From: Nocardioides coralli
GTDB lineage: Bacteria; Actinomycetota; Actinomycetes; Propionibacteriales; Nocardioidaceae
Direction: 5' to 3'
Length of the DNA: 64,000 bases
NCBI RefSeq assembly: GCF_019880385.1
Contig: NZ_CP082273.1
Span: 2,418,001-2,482,000 of the forward strand
Below the pieces are notes generated by a model, which had not been told where the DNA came from, made no database searches, and worked only from the letters and a program-made list of their open reading frames with translations. Shown piece by piece: positions 33,511 to 40,918 of the stretch. How positions within the stretch are numbered: the stretch's first letter is position 1; every line of letters begins with the position of its first letter. Both the position numbers and the translations under genes were made by a program.

Positions 33511-34422
33511 GTGTCCGTCGAGAGCCTGACCCGTGGTGCCTGGCAGGCCCGGGCGACCGCGCACGCGGACCGACTGGCGCCGTACGTCGAGCCCCACCTG
33601 GCCCGGCGCCGGGAGGGCGTGAAGCACCCGGTCCACGACTTCCTCTTCTCCTACTACTCCCAGCGGCCCGCGCAGCTGATGCGGTGGCACCCGGGGTTCG
33701 GAGTGGCGCTGGAGGATGCGCCGGAGTACGCGGGACTGAAGGGGTACTTGGTCTCGACAGGCTCGACCGACGACCGCGTGGGCTCGACCGACGTGACCGT
33801 GGACCCGGCGTATGTCGCCGCGCAGCGGTCCCTGGTGGCGTCGATCCTCCGGCTCCTGGTAGCCACCGCGTCCCGGCCCGCCCACACCGGCTGCTTCGGC
33901 CTCCACGAGTGGGCGATGGTCTACCGCGCCGACGAGACCCGCCACCCGCAGCCGCTCCGGCTGGGCGCTGCCGGCACCGACACGGTCGTGGAGTCACACC
34001 GGATCATGTGCAGCCACTTCGACGCGTTCCGGTTCTTCACCGACGAGGCGCGTCCCCGCAACACCGTGCAGCCCGGCCGCGACGACCGCCCGGCCTTCGA
34101 GCAGCCCGGCTGCCTCCACGCCGGCATGGACCTCTACAAGCACGCCTTCCGGCTCACCCCGATGGTGTCCTCGGACCTGGTGGCCGACTGCTTCGAGCTC
34201 GCCTGGGACATCCGCGAGCTGGACATGAGGGCCGCGCCGTACGACCTCGCGGCCTTCGGCTTCGAGCCGGTCCGCATCGAGACGGTCGAGGGAAAGCGCG
34301 AGTACGCCGCCGCACAGCAGCACTTCACCGAGCGCGGCGCCCCCCTGCGCCAGCGGCTGATCGACGCGTGCGAGCGATTGCTGATCGAGGACCCGGTCGA
34401 CGTCGGCGACCGCGTACGGTGA
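33511..34422 (+). CDS. Conserved actinobacterial protein, usually annotated 3-methyladenine DNA glycosylase
   Basis: A 303-residue cytoplasmic protein with HDFLFSYYSQRPAQLMRWHPGFGV near the N-terminus and HAGMDLYKHAFRLTP later, recurring features of an actinobacterial family whose glycosylase label has little visible support (no HhH-GPD motif). Residues about 80-94 (LVSTGSTDDRVGSTD) are encoded by an inserted intergenic-type repeat that kept the frame. TACCCT lies 6 nt before the GTG, pointing to a leaderless mRNA. It is followed after 4 bp by the M23 peptidase gene. Confidence 0.75.
   Translation: MSVESLTRGAWQARATAHADRLAPYVEPHLARRREGVKHPVHDFLFSYYSQRPAQLMRWHPGFGVALEDAPEYAGLKGYLVSTGSTDDRVGSTDVTVDPAYVAAQRSLVASILRLLVATASRPAHTGCFGLHEWAMVYRADETRHPQPLRLGAAGTDTVVESHRIMCSHFDAFRFFTDEARPRNTVQPGRDDRPAFEQPGCLHAGMDLYKHAFRLTPMVSSDLVADCFELAWDIRELDMRAAPYDLAAFGFEPVRIETVEGKREYAAAQQHFTERGAPLRQRLIDACERLLIEDPVDVGDRVR
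33750..33793. repeat. REP-like repeat (gtctcgac type) inserted in a coding sequence, copy 2
   Basis: Bases 33750-33772 are identical over 23 bp to 11397-11419. The final 12 bases, gctcgaccgacg (33761-33772), recur at 33782-33793, giving a 21-bp direct repeat that encodes GSTD twice. The insertion is in frame with the surrounding gene. Confidence 0.75.
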
Positions 34423-34426
34423 GGCC

Positions 34427-35002
34427 ATGAGGCTGCTCGGGGCCGTCCTGCTGGCCATCTCGCTGACCCTCGGCGTCGGGGCCGTCGCCCCCGCCGGCGC
34501 TCAGGTGGTGGCCGCCGATCCCGACTGGGTCTTCTACTCCAAGGACAAGACCCGCTACAACTCGCCCTGGTACCGGGGGGCCCACCGGATCATGATCCAC
34601 TTCGGCTGCACGCGCGCCCCCTACTACTCCCCCGACCCGCGCTGCACGCGCAACCGCGGCTTCCACCACGGCCTGGACCTGGCGATGCCCTGCGGCACCA
34701 TGCTGAAGGCGCGCACGCGCGCCTGGGTGGTGCGGACCGACGGCCTCGGGCCGGCGTACGGGCCCCGCCCGGTGCGGCTGCGCAACTACGACCACGGCTG
34801 GGACGTCGTCATCGGGCACACCCGGAGGGTGTTCGTCAGGCCGGGTGACCGGCTCCACCGGGGCGACCGCATCGCCCGCGCCTCCGACGCCGGCGCCCCC
34901 GACGGCTGCCACCTGCACTTCGAGAAGCGTGCGATCGGCGGCGGGCTCAGCACCGCGGTCAAGCCGCGGCAGCTGATCCACCTGCGACCGAGGAAGAAGT
35001 GA
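34427..35002 (+). CDS. Secreted M23-type peptidase (LytM-like)
   Basis: A 191-residue exported protein with a signal peptide (1-25, ending PAGAQ). The M23 zinc site appears as HHGLDLAMPCG (HxxxD) and CHLHFEK (HxH). VVIGHTRRVFVRPGDRLHRGDRIA matches the LytM beta-sheet core. It probably cleaves peptidoglycan cross-bridges or is a non-catalytic activator; the key zinc ligands appear present. TACGGT stands 6 nt before the ATG, so it may have its own leaderless start besides following the upstream gene by 4 bp. Confidence 0.87.
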   Translation: MRLLGAVLLAISLTLGVGAVAPAGAQVVAADPDWVFYSKDKTRYNSPWYRGAHRIMIHFGCTRAPYYSPDPRCTRNRGFHHGLDLAMPCGTMLKARTRAWVVRTDGLGPAYGPRPVRLRNYDHGWDVVIGHTRRVFVRPGDRLHRGDRIARASDAGAPDGCHLHFEKRAIGGGLSTAVKPRQLIHLRPRKK

Positions 35003-35526
35003 CGCGGGGCCACTCGGTGCTCCAGGTACCGGTCCCCGAGCTCGACGGTTTCGTGCGCGGGCGCACCGCCCACTACGACCCCGCCTACCTGTCGGCCGAC
35101 CCCGACCTCGTCCACGCCCACGTCACCGTCCTCGGTCCCTTCCTCCCCGAGGTGGACGACGACGCCGCGACCCAGGTGGCACGGGTGGCTGCGTCGGTGC
35201 CGCCGTTCGCCTTCACGCTGCAGCGGATGTCGACCTTCCCCGACGGCATCATCCACCTGCTGCCCGACCCGGCCGACGGGTTCCGACAGCTCACCGACGG
35301 ACTGTGCGCGGCCTTCCCTGCGTGCCGTCCCTACGAGGGTCGGTTCGAGCCCGAGCCGCACCTGACGCTGGACCTCACGTCGCCCTCGGTCAGCGAGACG
35401 TCGACGCGAGGGGCGCTCAGCCTGCCCGTGTCCTGCCACGCCGACCGGGTCGACCTGGTCTGGTACGAGCCCGGACGGTGCCGACGGCTGCGCAGCTGGC
35501 CGCTCGGTGTCGGCGCCGGTTCCTAG
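34999..35526 (+). CDS. 2H phosphoesterase (2'-5' RNA ligase-like)
   Basis: A 175-residue cytoplasmic protein with the two HxTx-type motifs of the 2H superfamily, HVTVLGPF in the first half and HLTLDLTS in the second. Such proteins hydrolyse cyclic phosphodiesters or ligate RNA; the substrate is unknown. The GTG start overlaps the M23 stop by 4 bp. Its TAG stop also forms the first half of a TAGGGT hexamer before the next gene. Confidence 0.85.
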   Translation: MTRGHSVLQVPVPELDGFVRGRTAHYDPAYLSADPDLVHAHVTVLGPFLPEVDDDAATQVARVAASVPPFAFTLQRMSTFPDGIIHLLPDPADGFRQLTDGLCAAFPACRPYEGRFEPEPHLTLDLTSPSVSETSTRGALSLPVSCHADRVDLVWYEPGRCRRLRSWPLGVGAGS

Positions 35527-35529
35527 GGT
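35524..35529 (+). promoter_or_regulatory. Leaderless-type -10 hexamer overlapping a stop codon (pentapeptide gene)
   Basis: TAGGGT lies 7 nt before the GTG of the pentapeptide-repeat gene. Its TAG is the stop codon of the upstream 2H phosphoesterase. Confidence 0.5.
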
Positions 35530-35536
35530 GACCGGC

Positions 35537-36142
35537 GTGAACGACGACGCGACGACAGGTGCCGAGATCCGGGGCGAGGACTGGTACGCCGAGGACCTCG
35601 GCGCGGTCCGCTACACCGAGTGCACCTTCGTCGACGTCGACTTCTCCGAGGCCACGACCAGCGGCGCACACTTCGCCGGCTGCGTCTTCCGCGGCTGCCG
35701 GTTCAACGTCTCGACCCACTCGGCCACGGCGTTCGTGGCGTGCGAGTTCGTGCGGTGCGACTTCTTCGACGCCACCCTCGACGGCTGCAAGCTGTCCGGC
35801 TCGGTCCTCACCGGCTGCGTGCTGCGGCCGCTCACCGTGCGCGGTGGCCAGTGGAGCGGGGTGACCCTCCGGGCGGCCAACCTCTCCCGGCTCGACATGA
35901 CCGGCGTCGACCTCCACGAGGCGGACCTGTCGATGGCGAAGCTCGCCGGGTCGGTGCTGGCCGGGTGCCGGCTCGACGGGGCGACGCTGCGCGACGCCGA
36001 CCTCACCGGTGCCGACCTCCGGGGCGCATCCCTCGACCGCGTCGACCTGGCCGCGGCGCGCCTCCGGCGCACCAAGCTCGACCTGGCCGGCGCGGTGCTG
36101 CTCGCCGAGCTCAGCGGGGCGGAGGTCGACGTCAGCCGCTGA
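35537..36142 (+). CDS. Pentapeptide-repeat protein
   Basis: A 201-residue protein built mainly of A(D/N)LXX-type pentapeptide repeats (CTFVDVDFSEATTSGAHFAG, then LTGADLRGASLDRVDLAAAR). It is predicted to fold as a right-handed quadrilateral beta helix, like MfpA or Qnr proteins that mimic DNA and protect gyrase; that role here is only a possibility. GTG 35537 is chosen because TAGGGT is 7 nt upstream; in-frame GTGs at 35507 and 35528 exist. It overlaps the convergent TetR gene by 11 bp. Confidence 0.85.
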   Translation: MNDDATTGAEIRGEDWYAEDLGAVRYTECTFVDVDFSEATTSGAHFAGCVFRGCRFNVSTHSATAFVACEFVRCDFFDATLDGCKLSGSVLTGCVLRPLTVRGGQWSGVTLRAANLSRLDMTGVDLHEADLSMAKLAGSVLAGCRLDGATLRDADLTGADLRGASLDRVDLAAARLRRTKLDLAGAVLLAELSGAEVDVSR

Positions 36143-36710
36143 CCCGGGCGCGGAGACCGGCCAGCACCAGGTCGAGCCCGAGGTCGACGTCGGCGGTGTG
36201 GTCGGTGGCAGGGTCGTGGTCGAGGGCACCCGCACTCCCCGCCTGCCGCTGGGTCTGCTCGTCGAGCGCGTGGCCGAGCACGTAGTGGAGCAGCGTGCGG
36301 GCAGCGGCGGCGGCCAGGTCCCCGGGCAGGCCACCGTCGGTGAGCACAGCCACCAGGTCGTCGTACGGCGCCCGCGCCCCCAGCCCGAAGGCGCGTGCTG
36401 TCGCGACCACCTCGGCGCCGTCCCGGTAGGCGAGGCAGGAGTCACGCAGCACGTGGCACGCCGCCCGGGCCCGGTCGTCCCACGGCCCGGCGGGGAGCGG
36501 CCGGCGGCCTCGCACCAGGATCTCGTCGGCCAGCGCGGCCAGCAGGGTCTGCTTGTCGGCGAAGTGGTGGTAGAGCGCGCTCGGCCTGACGCCCAGCTCG
36601 GCACCCAGGCGGCGCATGGTGAGGTCGGCGAGGCCGAAGTCGTCGAGCACCCGGAGCGCGTGGTCGACGACGTCGTCGCGTCGGTGTCGCACCGGTGACC
36701 TCCCTCGCAT
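36132..36710 (-). CDS. bioQ: TetR-family repressor of biotin transport (BioQ-like)
   Basis: A 192-residue TetR regulator. The N-terminal helix-turn-helix reads FGLADLTMRRLGAELGVRPSALYHHFADKQTLLAALADEI, followed by a variable ligand domain. It is divergent from bioYMN, and the intergenic region carries an exact TGAAC-N3-GTTCA site, the BioQ operator known from Corynebacterium and mycobacteria, overlapping the bioY transcription start. The gene symbol rests on this operator and context, not on sequence comparison. The ATG itself overlaps the -35 of bioY. Confidence 0.82.
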   Translation of the reverse strand: MRGRSPVRHRRDDVVDHALRVLDDFGLADLTMRRLGAELGVRPSALYHHFADKQTLLAALADEILVRGRRPLPAGPWDDRARAACHVLRDSCLAYRDGAEVVATARAFGLGARAPYDDLVAVLTDGGLPGDLAAAAARTLLHYVLGHALDEQTQRQAGSAGALDHDPATDHTADVDLGLDLVLAGLRARVSG

Positions 36711-36750
36711 TGACCGGTCAGCGCAGCCACCCTAACCTGAACGCCGTTCA
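36710..36750 (+). promoter_or_regulatory. bioYMN promoter with BioQ operator
   Basis: TTGACC (36710-36715), a 17-bp spacer and TAACCT (36733-36738) form the promoter. The palindrome tgaacgccgttca (36738-36750) begins at the end of the -10 and covers the likely start point. A second palindrome, tgaccggtca (36711-36720), overlaps the -35. Confidence 0.8.
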
Positions 36751-36795
36751 GTTGGCCCCCGTCCGCAGGACGGCCACCGCAGGAAGCAGAGCCCG

Positions 36796-37401
36796 ATGAA
36801 CCGACGCTCCACCAGTACCGACCTCGCCCTGATCGCCGGCTTCGCGGCGCTCGTCGCGGTGTGCGCGCTGCTGCCCGCCATCAAGGTGGGCGCCGGCATC
36901 GTCCCCATCACCCTGCAGACCTTCGCGGTGCTGCTCGCGGGGGCGGTGCTGGGTGCGCGGCGCGGCTTCCTCGCCGTGCTTCTCTATGTCGTCGTCGGCG
37001 CCGCCGGCCTCCCGGTCTTCTCCGGCGGCGCCTCCGGACTCGCGGTCCTGGCCGGCCCCAGCGGCGGCTACCTCGTGGGCTTCCCGCTCGCGGCCGGCCT
37101 CTGCGGGTTCCTCGTGGAGCGCCTCCCTCGCCGCCAGGTGGCCACCAACATCCCGCTGATCTTCCTCGCCGGGCTCCTGAGCAGCGCCGTCTTCATCCAC
37201 ACGCTCGGCATGGCCGGGCTGGTGCTGCGCGCCGACCTGACCTGGGGTCAGGCCTTCGACGTCGACAAGGTCTTCTGGATCGGCGACGCGATCAAGAACC
37301 TCGCGATGGCCATCGTCGCCACCGCGGTGCACCGCACCTTCCCCGACCTGCTGCGCCGTCGGGCGCCCCGGCGCCAGCCGGAGACCGCAGCCACGGCGTG
37401 A
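36796..37401 (+). CDS. bioY: Biotin transporter substrate-binding component BioY
   Basis: The S component of an ECF-type transporter that binds biotin in the membrane. The 201-residue protein has six hydrophobic helices. The family segments are ITLQTFAVLLAGAVLGARRGFLAVLLYVVVG, GLPVFSGGASGLAVLAGPSGGYLVGF and a late FWIGDAIKNLAMAIVA. AGGAAG lies before the ATG. It is first in bioYMN, repressed by the divergent TetR regulator through the operator at 36738. Confidence 0.94.
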   Translation: MNRRSTSTDLALIAGFAALVAVCALLPAIKVGAGIVPITLQTFAVLLAGAVLGARRGFLAVLLYVVVGAAGLPVFSGGASGLAVLAGPSGGYLVGFPLAAGLCGFLVERLPRRQVATNIPLIFLAGLLSSAVFIHTLGMAGLVLRADLTWGQAFDVDKVFWIGDAIKNLAMAIVATAVHRTFPDLLRRRAPRRQPETAATA

Positions 37402-38087
37402 GCCGGCTCGAGCTCCGCGACGTCACCGTCCGGCTCCCCTCCACGGACGGTGACGTCCCGGTCCTGGCCCCGACCGACCTCACCCTGACCGAGCAGCGGG
37501 TCGCCCTGATCGGACCCAACGGCTCCGGCAAGTCGACCCTCGCCCGGCTCTTCAACGGCCTGGTCGCCGCGACGACCGGCGAGGTGCTGGTCGACGGCCT
37601 CGACGTCGCCCGCGAAGGCCCCGCCGTCCGCCGCAAGGTGGCGTTCTGCTTCACCGACCCCGCGGCCCAGCTGGTGATGCCCACCGTCGCCGAGGACGTC
37701 GCCCTCTCACTGCGCCGCCACCACCGCGACAAGGCCGAACGGCGCCGCGCCGCCCTGGAGGTGCTCGACCGGTACGGGCTCGCGGAGCTCGCCGACCGCA
37801 GCGTCCACTCCCTCTCCGGGGGCCAGCGCCAGCTGCTCGCCCTGGCCGGGGTCCTGGCCACCGACCCCGAGGTGCTGGTCGCCGACGAGCCCACCACCCT
37901 GCTCGACCTCCGCAACACCCGGCGGATCGCCGACCTGCTCTTCGCGCTGCCCCAGCAGCTGCTGCTCGTCACCCACGACCTCGACCTGGCCCTGCGGTGC
38001 GAGCGAGCCCTGCTGGTCGACGAGGGCCGGGTGGTCGCCGACGGCGCGCCTGACGAGGTCGTCGGTCACTACCGGAGCCTGCGATGA
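37398..38087 (+). CDS. bioM: Biotin transporter ATPase BioM
   Basis: The 229-residue ABC ATPase of the ECF module. Walker A is GPNGSGKST, the Q-loop region is FCFTDPAAQLVMPTVAEDV, the signature is SLSGGQRQ, Walker B is VLVADEPTT, and the switch His is in LLVTHD. The GTG start overlaps the bioY stop by 4 bp. It energises BioY together with BioN. Only one ATPase gene is present, as usual for BioMNY. Confidence 0.94.
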   Translation: MSRLELRDVTVRLPSTDGDVPVLAPTDLTLTEQRVALIGPNGSGKSTLARLFNGLVAATTGEVLVDGLDVAREGPAVRRKVAFCFTDPAAQLVMPTVAEDVALSLRRHHRDKAERRRAALEVLDRYGLAELADRSVHSLSGGQRQLLALAGVLATDPEVLVADEPTTLLDLRNTRRIADLLFALPQQLLLVTHDLDLALRCERALLVDEGRVVADGAPDEVVGHYRSLR

Positions 38088-38698
38088 GCCTGCTCGGGCT
38101 CTACCGACCGGGCTCGACCTGGCTGCACCGGCTGCCTGCGTCGGCCAAGCTGCTGGCGCTGGTGGTCGCCGGCGTCGTGGTGGTCGTGCTGCGGGGCCCG
38201 CTCAGCGGTGTAGCCGCGCTCGGGGTCGCGGTCGTGCTGGCGGCCTGGTCCGGCGCCGGCGTACGTCGCCTGGTGCGCGCGCTGCGGGCGCTGCTGCTGA
38301 TGATGCTGCTGGTCGCGGCGTACTCGGCGTGGCAGCAGGGCTGGGAACGGGCCGTGGAGACCGGCGGCGACCTGCTGGCCCTCGTCCTGCTCGCGACGGT
38401 CCTCACGGTGACCACCCCGGTCGACGAGGTGCTCGACGCCGTGACCCGCGGCGTACGGCCGCTGCGCCGGGTGGGCGTCGATCCCGAGCGGGTCGGGCTG
38501 GCCTTCGCGCTGATGATCCGGGCCGTGCCGTCCACCCTCGACCTGGCCCACCAGACCCGCGACGCGGCCCGCGCCCGCGGGCTCGACCGTGACCCCCGGG
38601 CGCTGCTGGTGCCGCTGGTGATCCGCTCGGTGGCGCACGCCCGTGCGACTGGTGAAGCGCTCGACGCCCGCGGGATCGCCGACGACCCGGTCGTGTGA
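38084..38698 (+). CDS. bioN: Biotin transporter transmembrane component BioN
   Basis: The 204-residue T component of the ECF transporter (CbiQ/BioN family), with four to five membrane helices and the cytoplasmic coupling-helix motifs DAARARGLDRDPRA and ARATGEALDARGI (Ala-Arg-Gly type). It couples ATP hydrolysis by BioM to substrate release from BioY. The ATG overlaps the bioM stop by 4 bp. No biotin synthesis gene is present in the window, which fits a scavenging role. Confidence 0.93.
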   Translation: MSLLGLYRPGSTWLHRLPASAKLLALVVAGVVVVVLRGPLSGVAALGVAVVLAAWSGAGVRRLVRALRALLLMMLLVAAYSAWQQGWERAVETGGDLLALVLLATVLTVTTPVDEVLDAVTRGVRPLRRVGVDPERVGLAFALMIRAVPSTLDLAHQTRDAARARGLDRDPRALLVPLVIRSVAHARATGEALDARGIADDPVV

Positions 38699-38790
38699 GG
38701 CCGAGCGACGGCCGCAGCCGGAGATGGCCGACGATCGGTGCCACGCGGTGGCGCGGATCGTCGGCTGTCGCGACAAGACCGGTCCCGCTG

Positions 38791-38991
38791 CTAGCCGGGC
38801 GACTGGTCGAGGAACCAGCGGTGCCCGAACGGGTCCCGGAAGACCGCCACGCGGCCGGCCGGCCCCGTGTCCTCGGGGCCCCGGTCCAGGGTGATGCCCG
38901 CGGCCTCGACGGCAGCAGCGACCGCGTCGACATACCAGGCGATGGCGGCACGCGCGTCGCCCACGCACAGGTACGGCGTCAGCCCGCTCAT
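38791..38991 (-). pseudogene. VOC (PhnB-like) protein with large internal deletion
   Basis: A 66-residue frame. Residues 1-24 (MSGLTPYLCVGDARAAIAWY) match the N-terminus of PhnB/glyoxalase-like VOC proteins. Residues from about 28 on (VEAAGITLDRGPEDT, FRDPFGHRWFLDQSPG) match their C-terminus. About 70 central residues are missing, and the join lies in a VDAVAAAV stretch. Normal family members carry a VDAV-type element at both places, so the loss probably came from recombination between short repeats and kept the frame. It is probably non-functional. Confidence 0.75.
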
Positions 38992-39023
38992 GCCTGCCAC
39001 CCTGCGCCCGGCCCGGTCGGCGG

Positions 39024-40619
39024 TCAGCCGCGGTGGTGACGCCGCAGCCCGAAGGTCATGCTGTCGACCAGGGCCCCCCACGAGGCCTCGATGACGTTGT
39101 GGCCCACCCCCACGGTCACCCACGTCGACTCCCCGTCGGTGGTCTCGATCAGCACGCGCGTGACCGCGTCGGTGCCGTGCCCCTGGTCGAGGATCCGCAC
39201 CTTGTAGTCGATCAGCTCGAACTTCGCCACCTCCGGGTAGGCCTGACCGATCGCCTCACGCAGCGCCTGGTCGAGCGCGTTGACCGGGCCGTTGCCCTCG
39301 CCGGTGACGACGTAGCGCACGCCCTCCGAGCGCAGCTTGACCGTCGCCTCCGAGAGCGCCTCGGCACCCGGCCGGGTCTCGGTGATCACCCGCCACGACT
39401 CGACCTCGAAGTAGGCGGGGCGCGCCCCCTCGACCTCCTCGAGCAGCAGCAGCTCGAAGGAGGCGTCGGCGGCCTCGAAGGTGAAGCCGCGCGACTCGAG
39501 CTCCTTGACGCGGGCCGTGACGCGGGTGACGAGGTCCTTGTCCCCTGAGAGGTCGAAGCCGAGCTCGCGTCCCTTGAGCTCGATCGAGGCCCGGCCCGCC
39601 ATGTCGGAGACCAGCAGCCGCATGTCGTTGCCGACGCCGGCCGGGTCCATGTGCTGGTAGAGGTCCGGGTCGACCTTGATCGCGCTGGCGTGGAGGCCGG
39701 CCTTGTGCGCGAACGCGCTGGTGCCGACGTAGGGCTGCCGGCCCGCGGGCGGCACGTTGGTGACCTCGGCGACCGCGTGGGCGACCCGGGTCGCGTCGGC
39801 CAGCAGCCCGGCCGGCAGCACCTGCCGGTCGAGCTTGAGCTGCAGGTTGGCGACGACGCTCACCAGGTCGGCGTTGCCCGTGCGCTCGCCGTACCCGTTG
39901 ATGGTCCCCTGCACGTGGGTGGCGCCGGCGTCGACCGCCGCGAGGGTGTTGGCCACCGCGCAGCCGGTGTCGTTGTGGCAGTGGATGCCGACCCGCACCT
40001 GAGCGGTCTCCACGACGTCGTGCACGACGTCTCCCACCCAGCCCGGCAGCATGCCGCCGTTGGTGTCGCAGAGGGCGATGACCGAGGCCCCGGCGTCGTA
40101 GGCGGTGCGGAGGACCTCGAGGGCGTAGTCGCGGTTGGCGCGGTAGCCGTCGAAGAAGTGCTCGGCGTCGAGGAAGACCTCCTGCCCCTCCTCCCGCAGG
40201 TGGGTGACCGTGTCGCGGATCATCGCGAGGTTCTCGGCCGGTGTCGTCCGCAGCGCCAGCTCCACGTGCCGGTCGTGCGACTTCGCCACCAGCGTCACCA
40301 CGCTCGCGCCGGAGTCGCGCAACGCCGCCACCAGCGGGTCGTCGGCCGCAGCCACGCCCGCCCGCCGGGTGGCACCGAAGGCCGCCAGCTTCGCGTGGCG
40401 GAGGTCGAGCTCGTCGCGGGCGCGGCGGAAGAAGTCGGTGTCCTTCGGGTTGGCCCCCGGCCAGCCGCCCTCGATGTAGCCGACGCCGAGGTCGTCGAGG
40501 TGCCGGGCGATGCTCAGCTTGTCGGCCACCGACAGGTTGAGCCCCTCCTGCTGGGCGCCGTCGCGCAGGGTGGTGTCGTAGACGTGGAAGCCGCCGTGCA
40601 GGTCGGTCGTCCCGCTCAT
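39024..40619 (-). CDS. cimA: Citramalate synthase
   Basis: Condenses pyruvate and acetyl-CoA to (R)-citramalate, giving isoleucine without threonine deaminase. The 531-residue protein begins [20 protein letters not shown] and has the HMGL-like catalytic barrel with [41 protein letters not shown]; the two-His metal site is visible. A C-terminal LeuA-type allosteric domain follows, where isoleucine would bind. GGAGGGG lies before the ATG. A leader ORF with three Ile codons and a perfect terminator precede it. Confidence 0.94.
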   Translation of the reverse strand: MSGTTDLHGGFHVYDTTLRDGAQQEGLNLSVADKLSIARHLDDLGVGYIEGGWPGANPKDTDFFRRARDELDLRHAKLAAFGATRRAGVAAADDPLVAALRDSGASVVTLVAKSHDRHVELALRTTPAENLAMIRDTVTHLREEGQEVFLDAEHFFDGYRANRDYALEVLRTAYDAGASVIALCDTNGGMLPGWVGDVVHDVVETAQVRVGIHCHNDTGCAVANTLAAVDAGATHVQGTINGYGERTGNADLVSVVANLQLKLDRQVLPAGLLADATRVAHAVAEVTNVPPAGRQPYVGTSAFAHKAGLHASAIKVDPDLYQHMDPAGVGNDMRLLVSDMAGRASIELKGRELGFDLSGDKDLVTRVTARVKELESRGFTFEAADASFELLLLEEVEGARPAYFEVESWRVITETRPGAEALSEATVKLRSEGVRYVVTGEGNGPVNALDQALREAIGQAYPEVAKFELIDYKVRILDQGHGTDAVTRVLIETTDGESTWVTVGVGHNVIEASWGALVDSMTFGLRRHHRG

Positions 40620-40650
40620 GGCTCCCCTCCTCCGGAACTGGTCGGGCAAC

Positions 40651-40676
40651 AAAAAACCTCTCGTGGGTACGAGAGG
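40651..40676 (-). terminator. Attenuator terminator upstream of cimA
   Basis: On the minus strand CCTCTCGT, loop ACCC and ACGAGAGG are followed by six T residues (positions 40676-40651), ending 32 bp before the cimA ATG. It is a textbook intrinsic terminator placed between the leader ORF and the gene. Confidence 0.92.
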
Positions 40677-40701
40677 TGGGCGCGTCGAGGGTGTCGACGC
40701 G

Positions 40702-40734
40702 CTAGCGAATGATGATGCTGCTCAGGTGGTGCAC
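40702..40734 (-). CDS. cimA leader peptide (Leu and three consecutive Ile codons)
   Basis: A 10-codon ORF encoding MHHLSSIIIR, starting at GTG and ending 26 bp before the attenuator hairpin. The tandem ATC ATC ATT codons would stall ribosomes when charged tRNA-Ile is low and so allow readthrough into cimA, the Ile-specific gene. CACACT lies 6 nt before the GTG (40746-40741), suggesting the leader mRNA itself starts at or near the start codon. Confidence 0.8.
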   Translation of the reverse strand: MHHLSSIIIR

Positions 40735-40918
40735 ACATCCAGTGTGGCACGGCCGCCCGGACCGTGGGATCGGCTTCTCGCCATCCGAGCGGCCGCGCCG
40801 GTCCAGATGGGCGCCGCGCCGTGCGGCCAGCAGCCTGGGACCCTCCCCGGGAACGACGATCCACGCGACGGGGTCGTCACGTCCGACGATAGCCACCGCG
40901 AGGGCTCCGGGCCAGAGC

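Noticed and set aside
36711..36720. tgaccggtca palindrome as an independent operator
   Set aside because: Symmetric but only 10 bp and GC-rich. It could be chance next to the -35; reported only as a possible accessory site.
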